A stretch of DNA of 64,000 nt from contig JAVHKY010000010.1 in the NCBI GenBank assembly GCA_035079385.1, positions 3,472,001 to 3,536,000 on the forward strand, given 5' to 3'. Shown here one piece after another: positions 10,948 through 22,293 of this stretch (positions are counted from its first letter, which is position 1; every line of letters starts with the position of its first letter). Below the pieces are notes generated by a model. That model did not search any database. It worked only from the letters and a program-made list of their open reading frames with translations, and was not told the DNA's origin. The position numbers and the translations under genes were made by a program. The DNA is from Aspidiotus rigidus. Lineage: Eukaryota > Arthropoda > Insecta > Hemiptera > Diaspididae.

Positions 10948-12889
10948 AGGTAATCATGGTTCAATTTGTATATTATATTCAAACAGTTTTCCAATTCTGT
11001 TTGCCAATATGAGTATGAGCTTTAGAAAAAATTGTTTGTTACAAAAAATGTTCTTTTGAGGATTCTTTACAACTTTGATTCTCACACTGTTGTTGATTAA
11101 AAGTCAAATAACTTCAGAAAATGCGTTTGAACTAACGCATGTATTTGGTCCATAAGAAAAAAATCCATGATCACCTTTGAGCACTAGTCGCAAAATATAC
11201 CATTAGCTCTTAGGCTATAATTATATGGATTAGGTGAATATCTAGAGAGGAGAAGCTGGCCAAGGAGACGGAAAAATAGAAACAATGGCTCTGAATATTT
11301 TTTTTTAAAATTGAAACTAATAGGATATAAATCGATAGGAGTTACTAAATCCCCAAATTTAAATTGATTGGCTCATGAAAATCACAAACCGCAAATCATT
11401 AAGTGCTTCATCTCACTCCTACATAGATTATACCCATGAAAAGATCTGTAACTACGTGTGTATATCATTAATTAAATATTCATGAAATAAATGACTTCTG
11501 AACTTCTTCCCTTTAAAATTACCGCCTCAACCATTCGTTCATGTTTTCTTTTTTTTTTGAATCTTCGGAAAACTTGTACCAACAAACAAGTAAATTTCCA
11601 GCATACGCACGGAGTGCGTTTTGGTATCGCCGCGCAAGCACGAAATTAAAATCTAGGGAGGAGCTCCGCACGTTTCCTATTCGTAGTAATTCATATTCGT
11701 TCGCGAAAAATATAATTTACGACCTCTTAAAAACAAACATACTTGCGTGTTTTTCAAAAATGGTTTTTCGAGCTAATCCGCTTATTACCACCGCGATATG
11801 TATATTTGTAGTTCTTGAACGCTGCGTATAAAACATTAAAAAAGCCGACTTTCATCCTTTTTACCGGTAAATGAACATTGGGATTTTTTTTTCTCCCTCC
11901 CTGTGGTATACATATGAAGTCGTTAAAGCAGGAATCGTCGGCTAACTGTATTAGAAAAAATACATGTACCGAGGGAGTAGAGGCAAGAGAAAGAAAAAGA
12001 ACAGACAGAGAAGCGATGTTAATTAACTCGAAAAGCGGAGCCTTTGAAATGGGACACTGAATGTTTCCAATTATTCGTTCGCGACTTCTTAAGAAACACA
12101 TAGTATAAAATGTAGACAAGGTTTTTATGAACGTTGACGTGAAGGGCTGTCAATGAGGGTTAGAGGGAGGGAAGATCATGATTGTTGAGTTGCTGACACG
12201 TGGTTTTACGAAAAAAATTCTTCGATTGCAAGATTGAACGAACGAAATATGTATTTTCAATTTTGTTTACGCGTGCTTCATACCACAGAAAATCAACCAT
12301 GTACATATAAAGTAACGTTACTGTATATCACAAGAAGAATTAAAATTCGCTTCTACGGTGATTGAGCCCTTGAAAATCTAATCATAAGACTGATAGCGTG
12401 TCGGTATAAGATGATACATACCTACGTCATTTGATAAGACCATCAATGTAGTTGCTACATAAGTGGAAAGAACCTTTCGAATTCGTGGAAGTATTTATTT
12501 CAATAAGCTTCGCCCAGAGAAAAGAGGAACGAACTTTTTTATTTTTCTTTTCGTTTCAGTCAAGACTGATGAGCTATTTAAAAATCGGTGTTGTACGATA
12601 ACAGAGAGAATGCTAAAATAAACTGGATCTGAACTATTTTTCTATTCAAATTTCAATTGAGTTATCTCAAAATAAGTCAAGTATGAAGCCATTTAGCAAA
12701 AAAATTAAGAGAGCGTAGAGCGTAAAATTTTGATTTCGATCAAATTGAGGAAATCTTCCACCCAGCAGCGCCGCCCAGCGCTAATCAAATTTTTAATGAC
12801 AAATATTTTTTCAAGGGCAGAATTATATTTTCTAAAATTTTTCTAATTGCGAAAAGTTTTTGGTTATGAGGTTTCAACTCTCTTTACCT
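10948..12889. other. No feature recognised
   Basis: AT-rich intergenic sequence. The 96-codon frame at 11,541-11,831 and the frame opposite it show no motif or splice context. Confidence 0.4.
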
Positions 12890-13388
12890 TCATTAATGGG
12901 CTTTCACTGCGATAGTTTTATACGTTATAGTTTCCTGGTCTCAGCTCCGACTCCTGGACTTCCCATATCAAAATCTTGAACATTCTCAAACATCGATCAC
13001 ACTTCCATATCAGCTGTAACCGCACTCCTCTTTGAACTCTAAAATAGTCTATGCCGTTCCCTACTGGATTGCGGTTTTCCAATTCACATCCACCTCGATC
13101 TACAGAACAATCTTGAAGTGCCATCTTCCATTCAATATTCGTGGCTTCGACGAGCCCTTGGCGTACTACGCACCTGCCTTACACTCAGCCTATGCACTGA
13201 GGGGAGGGCAGGTATTCTTCCTCTCCGTTACCACGCTTTCTCTCTCGCTGCTGACTTTCTGGTCTCATTAGCCCGATATACTCAAATCTTACTGTCTTTT
13301 CAAATGCTTCCATATGTCCGCGTAATTCACCCCTTCTGTCGCTTTTATCCAATCTATAAACATCCATTTCAAATCGAAGGGAGGGATA

Positions 13389-13728
13389 CTCAAAACGAGT
13401 AAACATAGACAAATTGAAAACAGACCGAAGTGCTTTCGGTTAAACAGCCTTCATCAATGAGACATAGTTGTTTAACCAAAAGTGCTCCGGTCTGTTTTCA
13501 ATTCCTATAGCTCTCGTAAAATAGGGCTCTTCCCCCATATCATATTGCATACTCGTTTGCCTGATTTTTATCGTAATGGTACTCGGTTTACATTGATCTT
13601 ATGGCAGGGTAATAAAAATGCTATTATTGCATCAAGTACCATTACGATAAGAATCAGGCAAACAAGTATGCAATATGGTATAGAGGTAGAGCTCTATAAT
13701 CTGTTTGTGTTTACTCGTTTCGAGTATC
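13389..13728. mobile_element. Palindrome of Penelope-like 3' ends inside the LINE
   Basis: The left arm read in reverse gives GGCTGTTTAACCGAAAGCAC, TTCGGTCTGTTTTCAATT, then GTTTACTCGTTTTGAGTATC. The right arm gives GTTGTTTAACCAAAAGTGC, CCGGTCTGTTTTCAATT and GTTTACTCGTTTCGAGTATC. The AACCGAAAGC motif followed by a GAGTAT tail resembles the 3' ends of the Penelope-like copies at 22.1 and 61.5 kb. The element is therefore two such ends in inverted orientation, meeting near 13,455. The right arm holds an extra hairpin (13,503-13,700). Confidence 0.6.
13503..13700. mobile_element. Hairpin MITE-like insertion in the palindrome arm
   Basis: CATATTGCATACTCGTTTGC, CTGATTTTTATCG and TAATGGTAC on the left pair with GTACCATTACGATAAGAATC and AGGCAAACAAGTATGCAATA on the right, around a short loop near 13,590-13,637. 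The outer ends also pair (CTATAGCTCT with AGAGCTCTATA). The undisturbed left arm of the surrounding palindrome lacks this segment and gives the empty-site sequence. Confidence 0.7.
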
Positions 13729-14159
13729 TCGTCCTTGGGTATGTCCGGGTATAATTTAGAAAATTATATCGATTCTACCATTCAAACTTGGCCTCTTTGC
13801 CCTTGGTCAATCCTTATCCCTGACATCCGTCTCGATCTTACTGAAATTCCCAGAATAGATAATATAGGCTGATTCTCCGTGACGACCTAATGACTGCCTC
13901 TTCATCATACATATTATTTATGTATACTACCTCAAGAGTTGAAATTTCAACAAGGACATAGTTTTGAATACGAAAATCTTTTATTCGTCTGTCAATCCCA
14001 ATACCTAGTTGTCTAGTCCCTGTATTCCTCTCTCCAACTAATTTTTCTGCAGATATTGAGTCAAATGAAATAGCAAAAATATCATAACTTCATTTTAAAA
14101 CAATCAAAGCACCGATTAAATAAAACTTCATGCCAACACTTTCACCTTTTCAAATCCTC

Positions 14160-14530
14160 TAATATCTTTGTTCCCCCCAATTTTTTTGAGATACAGGGCC
14201 CAAGAATGTAGTACACATTCTGCGTCTGGAAAGCACAATTGGCACAAATAAAGTACAAACTTGTGCCGTCACTTACAGGGTCCAAAATCTCCTGGAAAAG
14301 ATAATTTTTTTGCCCCCCCAAAGAAAGATTTTTTTCCCCAAGTTACAGACGCTGGGGTTGCGGCAAAAATTCTGAGATTATGAAGCATACTCAGCACAAA
14401 TTAAATAAAAATTTGTGCCGATCTTCCCACTTTCCAAAACTCATTTGGGGGGCCAACACTTCCCTGGGCCCCCAATTTTTTTTTCAAGTTGTTCGAATGA
14501 AGATTTGTGCCGATATATCCGACCCCTCAG
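14160..14530. repeat. Recurring GCACAAA/TTTGTGC hairpin repeat
   Basis: Small inverted repeats occur at about 14,239-14,266 (GGCACAA...TTGTGCC) and 14,394-14,420 (GCACAAATT...AATTTGTGC). A further TTTGTGCCGAT follows at about 14,503, with G/C homopolymer runs (CCCCCCA, GGGGGGCC) between. It looks like a decayed element of a few related subunits. No coding content. Confidence 0.45.
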
Positions 14531-17042
14531 CCCCGAATGAGGGGCCGTAAAAATGGACTCCCTGCCTGACGGACGGGTCAGAACCAGATATGCAGTCTCC
14601 ATTTAGGGTAATATCTCATCAACCTTCCGTAAGAGAAACTCGCTGCAGCAAGTTTGTCTCACTGACTCTATTCTCTTTTTACAATTCTCATCCCTCCCAT
14701 GCGCATACTGCATTGCTAACTATATTCGGCCAAAACTTTTTCTCTTGCCCAGCTCTCGAAAGTATTCCGCTTTACCATCTTGTTTCTCCCCGCATCACAA
14801 ATTCCCTCTGAAAAAATCATGAGAAAATCATTAACGAGCTGAATTACCTCCCAACCACCTACTTTTACAACACCATCTATAATTCATAATATTCATCTTT
14901 CTTGTCCACATCTGCCCATTCTGAGCCCATAGCTCTATGTGTAGTTGCAAGCCTGGTTAATTTAATAGAAAAAAAAATTGTAAGGCGTAAAATTTTTTAC
15001 ATTACCTGTTCATGAATATTTATTTTGATCAAACTAAGGAAAGCATCCGCCCATCATCGGTGTCAACCGATTCGTTATGTGCGATACTAGTGCTGTCCAG
15101 CTCAAATTTTCGATGGCTGTAGACTTGTATTTTCTGGCTATAAGATTTCAACTCTCTTCAACTTTATGAATCGAGTTTCACTACGAACATTTTATGCACA
15201 CGAATTACAAGAGGTGACATCTTCTTCTGAAACACCGAAAGTCAAACGCTTATTTTTAAGGAGTGGTTAGCTTCTCTCCCACATGATCGTCATCATGGCA
15301 GCAGTAATTTCCTACTTACGTTTCAGAGCTGTTCTTTTCCAAATATTGCTTGACCCCTAAACCAGAAAGTTAAATATTTCGAAGTTCTTTTTTGTTGTCG
15401 TTCCTTTCGTTGCGAATATGCATCATAAGAATGGCCCGCATCTGTCTGAAAATCTAACCTCACCTATAATACGCAGATTCAACCTAAATACGTATATAGG
15501 AGGGGTGTGAAGATACTACGGGGACTTGGAAAAATGTTGACTGAAAAGCAAAGGTGAGAGAGGGTGTGTCTTGAAAAAGTTAAGATTCGAGAGCAAAAAG
15601 GAAAGACGGAAAATTTTTAAGAAAGAGTAAAAATATTTCAAGATCCAATTGAGCTACATAAGAAGAAAAGAAAAAATTTTCTGTGGAAGTTGAGCGAAAA
15701 AATTTTCTCTTTTCTTGTGTACTGTGAATCCACGAAAAATAAAATTACAACTATATTTAAGAAGAGAAGACTTTGAAAAATCCTGATTCAGTAAAAGACA
15801 GAGAGTTTATTGAAGAGGTTTGGAAAAATTTCAGTTGAAATCTATATTAAAGAAGAGAACTTTGGAAAATATCTAAGAACTGAGAGGATGTTAGCTTAGC
15901 AGACTTGGTATGACTGAAGATCGCGGCTTTCTCGCTTTTGTGATGACGACACCTTCTTCTTCTCCTGCCGCAAAAGCATCCATTTTCAAATCTGCTCACG
16001 AAAGAAATTGACGTTGCGAGCTCTTCATCAACTTAAAACGATCAGACTTGAACAACCATAACTTCTTATATTTGTACAAATTAATCACAATTTGAGAAAA
16101 AGGAAAAAAAAAAAAAACAATCCTAATAAAACGCAAACGAATAAAAACAATAATAATTAATAAGAATATTTTTGTTTCCCTTTGACTCGTAGGTAAAACA
16201 TAATTGTTGTTGCTTACAAATGTATTCAAATTAGGATAACGTATACTCGAAAAATATGTCGTAGAACAATAAGACAAGATTATAGTAAAAACTTAATAAA
16301 CAAAATTTATACACAATAAGAATCGTAAATTAAGTGCCCCCAAAACGGGTCGGACAAGAATTAAGTTTCATGAAAGTTGTGCAGCTAAACTGGTTTGAGA
16401 AAGTAGAGTTTTATAAATTCAGAAAAATACAGATTACTTATAAGCAGGATAATAATGCTGAGATATCCATCACAGGCAAACTCGAGACGCTTTGAAGACG
16501 TACGATTCTATTACCATAAAGAAACATCTCAATAAATTGATAAAAATTACGTTTATTAGTGAAGAGGAAGTGTAATCACTGATCGATAATGATATTTACG
16601 AATTTTTTTTCCAGAGAATTACAACGAAACTAATAACCAGGGGCGTTGGAATCTCCATGATTATTCAAATCGTCTCCAAGAAATGGAAAAAATAATTAAA
16701 TTGTTTTTATTGACCTCGCCTTCTGAACTTTATGATTCCTCACTTTTCTATGGGATATCGAATGATAGATATTATAAATAGGTACCTAACAAATTTTGGA
16801 AGTTCTGGTTTTGAATAGCAACTTTTGTCCTCTCCATTCTTTCAGCTAACTTTGAGTCCATCTAAAATACACCAAAATTATTGTCCTTCAATTTTCCGAT
16901 TTGCTATCGCAGAAACAGAAAATATCTATCGTTTTATATGTACGTAGACAATTGATCTCAAGTTTTAAAATACCTTAACAAGAAATATATGATATATAAT
17001 TATATGAAAGACTTACATCACGGCGTGGATCCTCAAACGTGA
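14531..17042. other. Region 3' of Pox meso; no other gene
   Basis: The C/T-rich frame at 14,590-14,811 could be a further LINE scrap but has no motif. A weak family R trace lies at 15,500-15,900. An AATAAA on the minus strand (16,706-16,711), about 330 bases past the Pox meso stop, is a candidate poly(A) signal for that gene. Confidence 0.4.
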
Positions 17043-17791
17043 CTATTGATTGCTCCACGCCGTCTGATAAGGAGGGGGCGCGTGGCCCAAATACATGGTA
17101 TAATAATTCGAAGTATCGTACGACGGTTGATGCATTTGGTGCTTGAAGGAGGAACTCATCGCTGGTGACAGGTGATGATGCTGAGAATTACTCAAGATAT
17201 CGGTGACCGAATGCGAACTGGGCCACGAATTATTTCCCATTTTCGGTGTCGGACTGAGTATGGAGGCGTCGGTACAGAGTATTTTTGAACAGGTATTTGG
17301 TGGAGGTGAATGATGCGAAGCTGAGTATGAATACATCGGAGTTATAGGATTGTAAATGTGCTGCATTGGCGGTGACATCGTGTTTCTCACTTTATTTCGT
17401 AGTATTCTGCTGATCGAGCTGACCGAAGGCACGTTAAATTTGTCGCAAATACAGTCTGAGAGCAAGCGTTCGCGTATCTCCCACGCGAATATTCCCGGAT
17501 CTTTGTGTTTCAGCTTTTTAATGTAGCCGACCACTTTAGGTGTGGTAACGCGAGGTTTGCTGCCACCGATGGCGCCGGGTAAAATGGAACCAGTTTCGTG
17601 GTATCTGGCTAGTATTTTCGAAACGCAACCGTGCGAGACGCGTAATTGGCGCGAGATGTCGCAAGGTCGGATACCGAGATGAGCCAGTTCAACGATTCTG
17701 GAGCGAACAGCGTTTGGTAACGGTCTGCCATTGACGAAGACGCCTCCCAACTGGTTTACTTCGCCGTACGGCTGGCTACTAATTTCCGAAT
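17043..17791 (-). CDS. Poxm: Pox meso / Pax1-9 type paired-box protein, last coding exon
   Basis: This is a transcription factor of the Pax1/9 group, which in flies acts in mesoderm and muscle patterning in the nucleus. The exon encodes about 248 residues from an acceptor (TTGTTTCGCAG) to a stop after PYQTAWSNQ. The paired domain covers about residues 8-134: [20 protein letters not shown] starts it, [20 protein letters not shown] is the first helix-turn-helix, [17 protein letters not shown] is the linker, and [10 protein letters not shown] with [11 protein letters not shown] completes the second half. An octapeptide HSVTDILS sits at about 193-200. There is no homeodomain, as expected for Pax1/9, and the tail is His/Ser/Pro/Tyr rich. 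The first exon, with the true start, lies upstream at higher coordinates and was not found. The in-frame ATG at 17,816 lies in the intron, so it is not used as start. The frame is intact. Pax1/9 rather than Pax2/5/8 is my reading from the linker, the octapeptide and the lack of a homeodomain. Confidence 0.93.
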
Positions 17792-18332
17792 CTGCGAAAC
17801 AATATAAGTATTTCAACTTTACGATTGTGTAAAAAGGGAACGAAGAAAATAGGAAAAGAAATTCAAGTTGGTCAGTGACTGCGAGTTCGCGAGGAAGGTA
17901 GATAAAAAATATTTAACGATTAAGACATTGTTGGTTTGGTTCGAACGTCACGTATTGGTGCTTGTTCTTGCATTTTTACCAGCGAAAATGGTAAAATGAT
18001 ATACAATGTAGGTAGATAACCGCTGTTGTTCTCTTCAACTTCGCTGTAAACTACGCCACTATATTATGCACATAAACTGACAGAAAAGCGAAGTAAACAT
18101 GTACAGTTTATAGCCAGGTTCGTTTAAGAATGCAACCTTGAAAATCCTTTTTTGAGGAAAGGTTTACAGACTCGCGTAAATCATTCGATACATACAATAC
18201 ATATTATTCTAATAAGAAAATTTGAAAACAATTCATTTGTATTTCGACTAGTGAAGTTGTTCCCCATTTTCGATTTAGTACCGGTAAGTAGCTCGATTAT
18301 TTTTCATGATGTCTAAAAAAATCAATAATACC
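17792..18332 (-). other. Probable Pox meso intron sequence
   Basis: It lies directly upstream of the exon acceptor. A splice acceptor with a T-rich tract sits at the boundary. No upstream paired-box exon is visible here. Confidence 0.55.
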
Positions 18333-18913
<581 letters not shown>

Positions 18914-20095
18914 GAGCAAGAAAAATCACCCTCTTATTTTGTACATTGTTTCTTCCACTTTCCACTCAAGGTACGGAAAATACGGAAATATTTCTTTTTA
19001 TCGCGATTTACAGCTTTGTCCGTAAATAACGAGAATTTGTATCGATACTATAATATAGAATATTGCTCAAATTTTCTTGAACATGACTTAATCACGTTTC
19101 AAGATTATGAGCACAGTCAAAAATTGCTGAAAAATCTCAGAAAGCAAAATATATCTTTTGGTGAAAGAAAACGGTTTAACAGCCGAAAGAGGCGAGAGGA
19201 ACTCCGGTCTACGTATGGTAAAATTGGTCGGGGTACGATTTTTTCAAAAAACAAGAATTGATCCGGAAATGGTAGCGGGCAGAAAAGAGAATTTTTGACA
19301 GCTTTATCGACAGCGACGTATTTCGAAAGATCGGTTTGGTCTGGAATTTAGATAGAAGTGGCTAGATTGTAAGGATGAAGACGTGATTACGTTGCCTTAA
19401 AGATTAGAATTTAAGGAAGAAAAAGAATCGTACAACAAGTGATTGTAGTCAAGATCAAAAGATCGATAGTGAGCTGAGAGAGATAGGAGTATAGATAACG
19501 AGTGTGTGTAGTAGGGAAACAGAATTTCTGTAACTGCAAGAATTGAAAGAGTAACACTGCAGATCTATAATCATCTGTGAAGCTCAGAATGTGATAATCT
19601 CTGCTATGAGATATCGTGTTTCTTGTTTATGAAATTTGCGAAATCAAGTTCGTGAACGACCATAAAAAGATGGAGTTTGTGATAGAGAAAAAGAACTTTT
19701 ACTGCAAACAGGACTCAGAGGTAACCATCCAAAACTACTTCAAAGCTTGCTGTACGACAATCCCATAACAGTCAGAATTGAATACCATCTCTCCTCGCAC
19801 GAAATCATCTCAAATAGTGTCAAAATTTTTCATCTACAGCATAGAAATTCTGTGGTTCTGGTAGAAATTTTCCATCCAGAAGATAAGAATTTCATGGGTA
19901 CGCCCAAAACTGTATGTCCACAACATAGGAATCCCACGATAGTGGTCAACATTTTCTGTCCTCGACAGTAATTCTGCATGGTTGTGTTCAACATTTTCCG
20001 CGGTCGAGGACATTCAAAAATTGCATACTAAATATTTTCAACTATAGGAGTATAAAATACGATCTCTCTGTTTTAATGGGCCGCAAACATGTACG
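18914..20095. other. No gene; degenerate short repeats at 19.8-20.0 kb
   Basis: Related phrases (TAGAAATTCTGTGG, TAGGAATCCCACG, GTAATTCTGCATGG, each followed by CAACATTTTC-like text) recur at 19,847-20,010 with irregular spacing. The rest is A-rich with no supported gene. The upstream Pox meso exon could lie here but is not recognisable. Confidence 0.35.
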
Positions 20096-20099
20096 TGGC

Positions 20100-20250
20100 A
20101 ATCCAGTAAATCTAATCTTCAATTCAATCATCAGCACTCAGAATAGCCTTCGAAGCATTTCGTCATAGTCCTCACCCAATCTCTGCGCTGAAGTAGCAGA
20201 GCCTCCCCTTCACTTCCCATTGACAAACGTTAATTCCAGCCAACTTCATG
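20100..20250 (+). mobile_element. LINE fragment (post-RT motif)
   Basis: In one frame the sequence gives RIAFEAFRHSPHPISAL. After a frame slip it gives EVAEPPLHF followed by LTNVNSSQLHG. This matches the LINE signature lGafRTSP...E..EPPL seen in the copies at 13.1, 53.0 and 59.4 kb. It is short and dead. Confidence 0.5.
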
Positions 20251-20698
20251 GCGACCTCAGTCCAATTTCCGGAACCATCCACTTACACCGCTTGACTTAC
20301 TCCATAACATCTCACCGCATATTTCCTTGAATTACTCACTACCTTCCTGAACTCAACGCCCTCTCAACTATCAAGCTCAACCTCGTAAATGCGTCTATGG
20401 GAGAATACTCAATTGGGTAATCCGACAATAAAAGAGCTACAAAAACGGAAACGATCTGAACAAGATAACACATCTTTACCGAGTCACTCTTAAGTCCAAT
20501 ATGGCGTTCCGGTTTACTCGAGTGAAACTTTACCGCCCCATATAATAAGAGCAATAAAAGTGCTTCCAAAGCGGAATGTAAAACATCATCAAAGACCGAT
20601 TTGTTGCGCGGCTTTGGTTGTTGCAATTCGGGCCGGCCATCCGCTGAATCGCTAACTACGCGCGTGTTTCGTTTACCTAAAATATAGTATTTTTGCCG

Positions 20699-20733
20699 AA
20701 ATTGAAAACGGGAGCTTAACTATGGCGGTATAT
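20699..20733. repeat. Left arm of an inverted repeat flanking Penelope copy A
   Basis: AATTGAAAACGGGAGC followed by TTAACTATGGCGGTA is the inverse of TACCGCCATAG and TTTAGCTCTCGTTTTCAATT at 22,261-22,293, apart from three or four differences. The arms lie about 1.6 kb apart and enclose Penelope copy A, and could be ends of an older element. Confidence 0.6.
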
Positions 20734-21089
20734 GAGAGGAAAATAAAGAACTCGAAATAACTCTAGAATGAAGCGGAATTAAAAATTTTGTCATCTCATC
20801 TAATTTGTAAAATTTTTATTTGTAAACGTCTTTTATGGGATGTCCGGAAGCCAAATCGGCTTCATTCAAGTGTTATTTTGATTTTTTTCCCATGTTAGGG
20901 TTTAAACCTACACTCTAGAGAGCGCTACTGAAAGGGTGAATCAGAGAATTTATGTACGTTTATACATTAATTTTCAATAAACTGTTATTTTTTCAATATA
21001 TGTATCATTTATTGTTACAATTTTTTTTGGTATTTAATGTTGATGATACAAGCTACAAAATTTATGCTGTATTTGCTTTAAAGAGAAGA

Positions 21090-22165
21090 AAAATAGGAAG
21101 TTGTCCTCCCTAATGAATGATAACGTTGATGTGATTGAGGAAGGGGTGAGTGACGGTGTTGTCGTTCAGAAATTCTATTCCCCGGGGATAAATAATAGTC
21201 AGGTGGTTTTTAATAGTGACGAAACAGCCCTCCTTGAAATTCAGTCTACCTCCCCTCAAGAAGGATGAAACTTGTTGCGGATCTTGCTTTTAAAATTGGC
21301 CCTGGTTTCAATACCCAGAAAGTCTGTGCTGAAATAGTCCGCAATAACCCCCTCCCCCTGCATGATGAGTGATCCAAGGTTTAAAGAGGACGATTAAGGA
21401 GGGAGATTTAATCGTCACTAAGGCGGACAAGGGTAATGCTGTTGTGGTGATGGAGAAATCCACTTATTCTTCTAAGGCACGGGCTCCAGCAGTGTGGTGC
21501 TAAAGAGAGTGAGGCTTTCAGCTCCCCTAAGCATGTTAAAGAAGTTAGGTGTGTCATCAACAAGTGTGAGGCTATTATCAAGACTCCAGCCATGAAAAAA
21601 ACCCTTCTTGTTCCTAACCCTACACCCCCCCCCCTCCTTTACGGGCTGCCAAAAGTGCATAAGAACAATACCCCGATGCGACCTGTTGTTTCATTCATCT
21701 CCCCTCCCACCTACCTCCTTGCCAAATTCCTGGAAGCTTTTATATTGGTGAGACCAGCCGCCAAATGAAGGTTAAAAGTAGCTGAGCACCTGTGAAGTCT
21801 TGGAATATAAGGAACACTCTTAGGAGTCAGCTTTTGCTGATCATCTGATAAACAGCGGCCACAGCTTCCGTGAGGGATCGGAATAGCTCCTCCATAAAAA
21901 GAACTCCTACCGTAAGCGCATCGCCCTCGAGCATAAAGAGATAATGCGTCATCTCAACACCGATGGCGTTACTGCACTCAAATACTCAAATTGAACTATG
22001 GTCTATGATTCACACCACGATTTCTCGTTTGGCCAATCTTAATACCTTGTTTTTCTCTTCCGTTCGTCAGTTGCTTTAATTTCAGTCCTGAAGATGGTTT
22101 ATTAACCGAAAGCGCTCGTCGTTTTAATTTTCTGCGGTTTTGTAGTGTTTACACTCCCTTCAGAG
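21090..22165 (+). mobile_element. Penelope-like element copy A, internally deleted
   Basis: The 5' part carries KADKGNAVVVMEKSTY (about 21,420) and the hallmark Penelope RT block LYGLPKVHKNNTPMRPVVSF (about 21,640-21,700), followed by PPTYLLAKFLEA. The sequence then jumps within GCTTTTATATTGG (about 21,737) straight into the GIY-YIG endonuclease C-terminal region (FYIGETSRQMKV, then HRF-like decayed text). The RT catalytic YVDD region is missing. The 3' end shares CAGTCC.GAAGATGGTTTAT and TTCTGCGGTTTT with copy C at 61.5 kb. Frameshifts and stops abound, so it is dead. Confidence 0.85.
22088..22117 (+). ncRNA. Hammerhead-ribozyme-like motif, Penelope 3' end
   Basis: CTGAAGA matches the hammerhead CUGANGA core. 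It is followed by a GGTT/AACC stem II with loop TATT, then GAA, a possible 3-bp stem III (AGC/GCT) and a C at the cleavage position. One extra T sits at the base of stem II. Penelope-like elements are known to carry such minimal type I hammerheads. Activity is not shown. Confidence 0.4.
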
Positions 22166-22260
22166 TATGGTGCGTGAAATCTCTTCATTTAAAATCATTG
22201 AACGAAAGGATGAATATCGTCAGAGCTACCAACTCCCCAACTCTTAAGTTTAAATCCCAA

Positions 22261-22293
22261 TACCGCCATAGTTTAGCTCTCGTTTTCAATTCC
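22261..22293. repeat. Right arm of the inverted repeat flanking Penelope copy A
   Basis: Inverse complement of 20,699-20,733. Similarity beyond the arm continues weakly (ATTTTTACC on one side, TATTTTTGCC on the other). Confidence 0.6.

Larger units (their letters stand above)
12890..14060 (+). mobile_element. LINE (non-LTR retrotransposon) fragment, interrupted
   Basis: This is the region after the RT core in the Jockey/I-like arrangement. Translations show the post-RT motif LRRALGVLRTC...LCTEGRAGILPLRY (13,140-13,230) and, after an interruption, PWSILIPDIRLDLTEIP (about 13,800-13,855), the usual linker before RNase H. A decayed IYTDG-like spot (FMYTTS) follows at about 13,920. Stops and frameshifts are frequent, so it is dead. 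The palindrome at 13,389-13,728 splits it between the two conserved blocks. Confidence 0.65.

Noticed and set aside
13118..13412. A possible host gene on the plus strand with LRRALGVLRTC
   Set aside because: The motif is the standard post-RT signature of LINEs and the frame is broken by an insertion.
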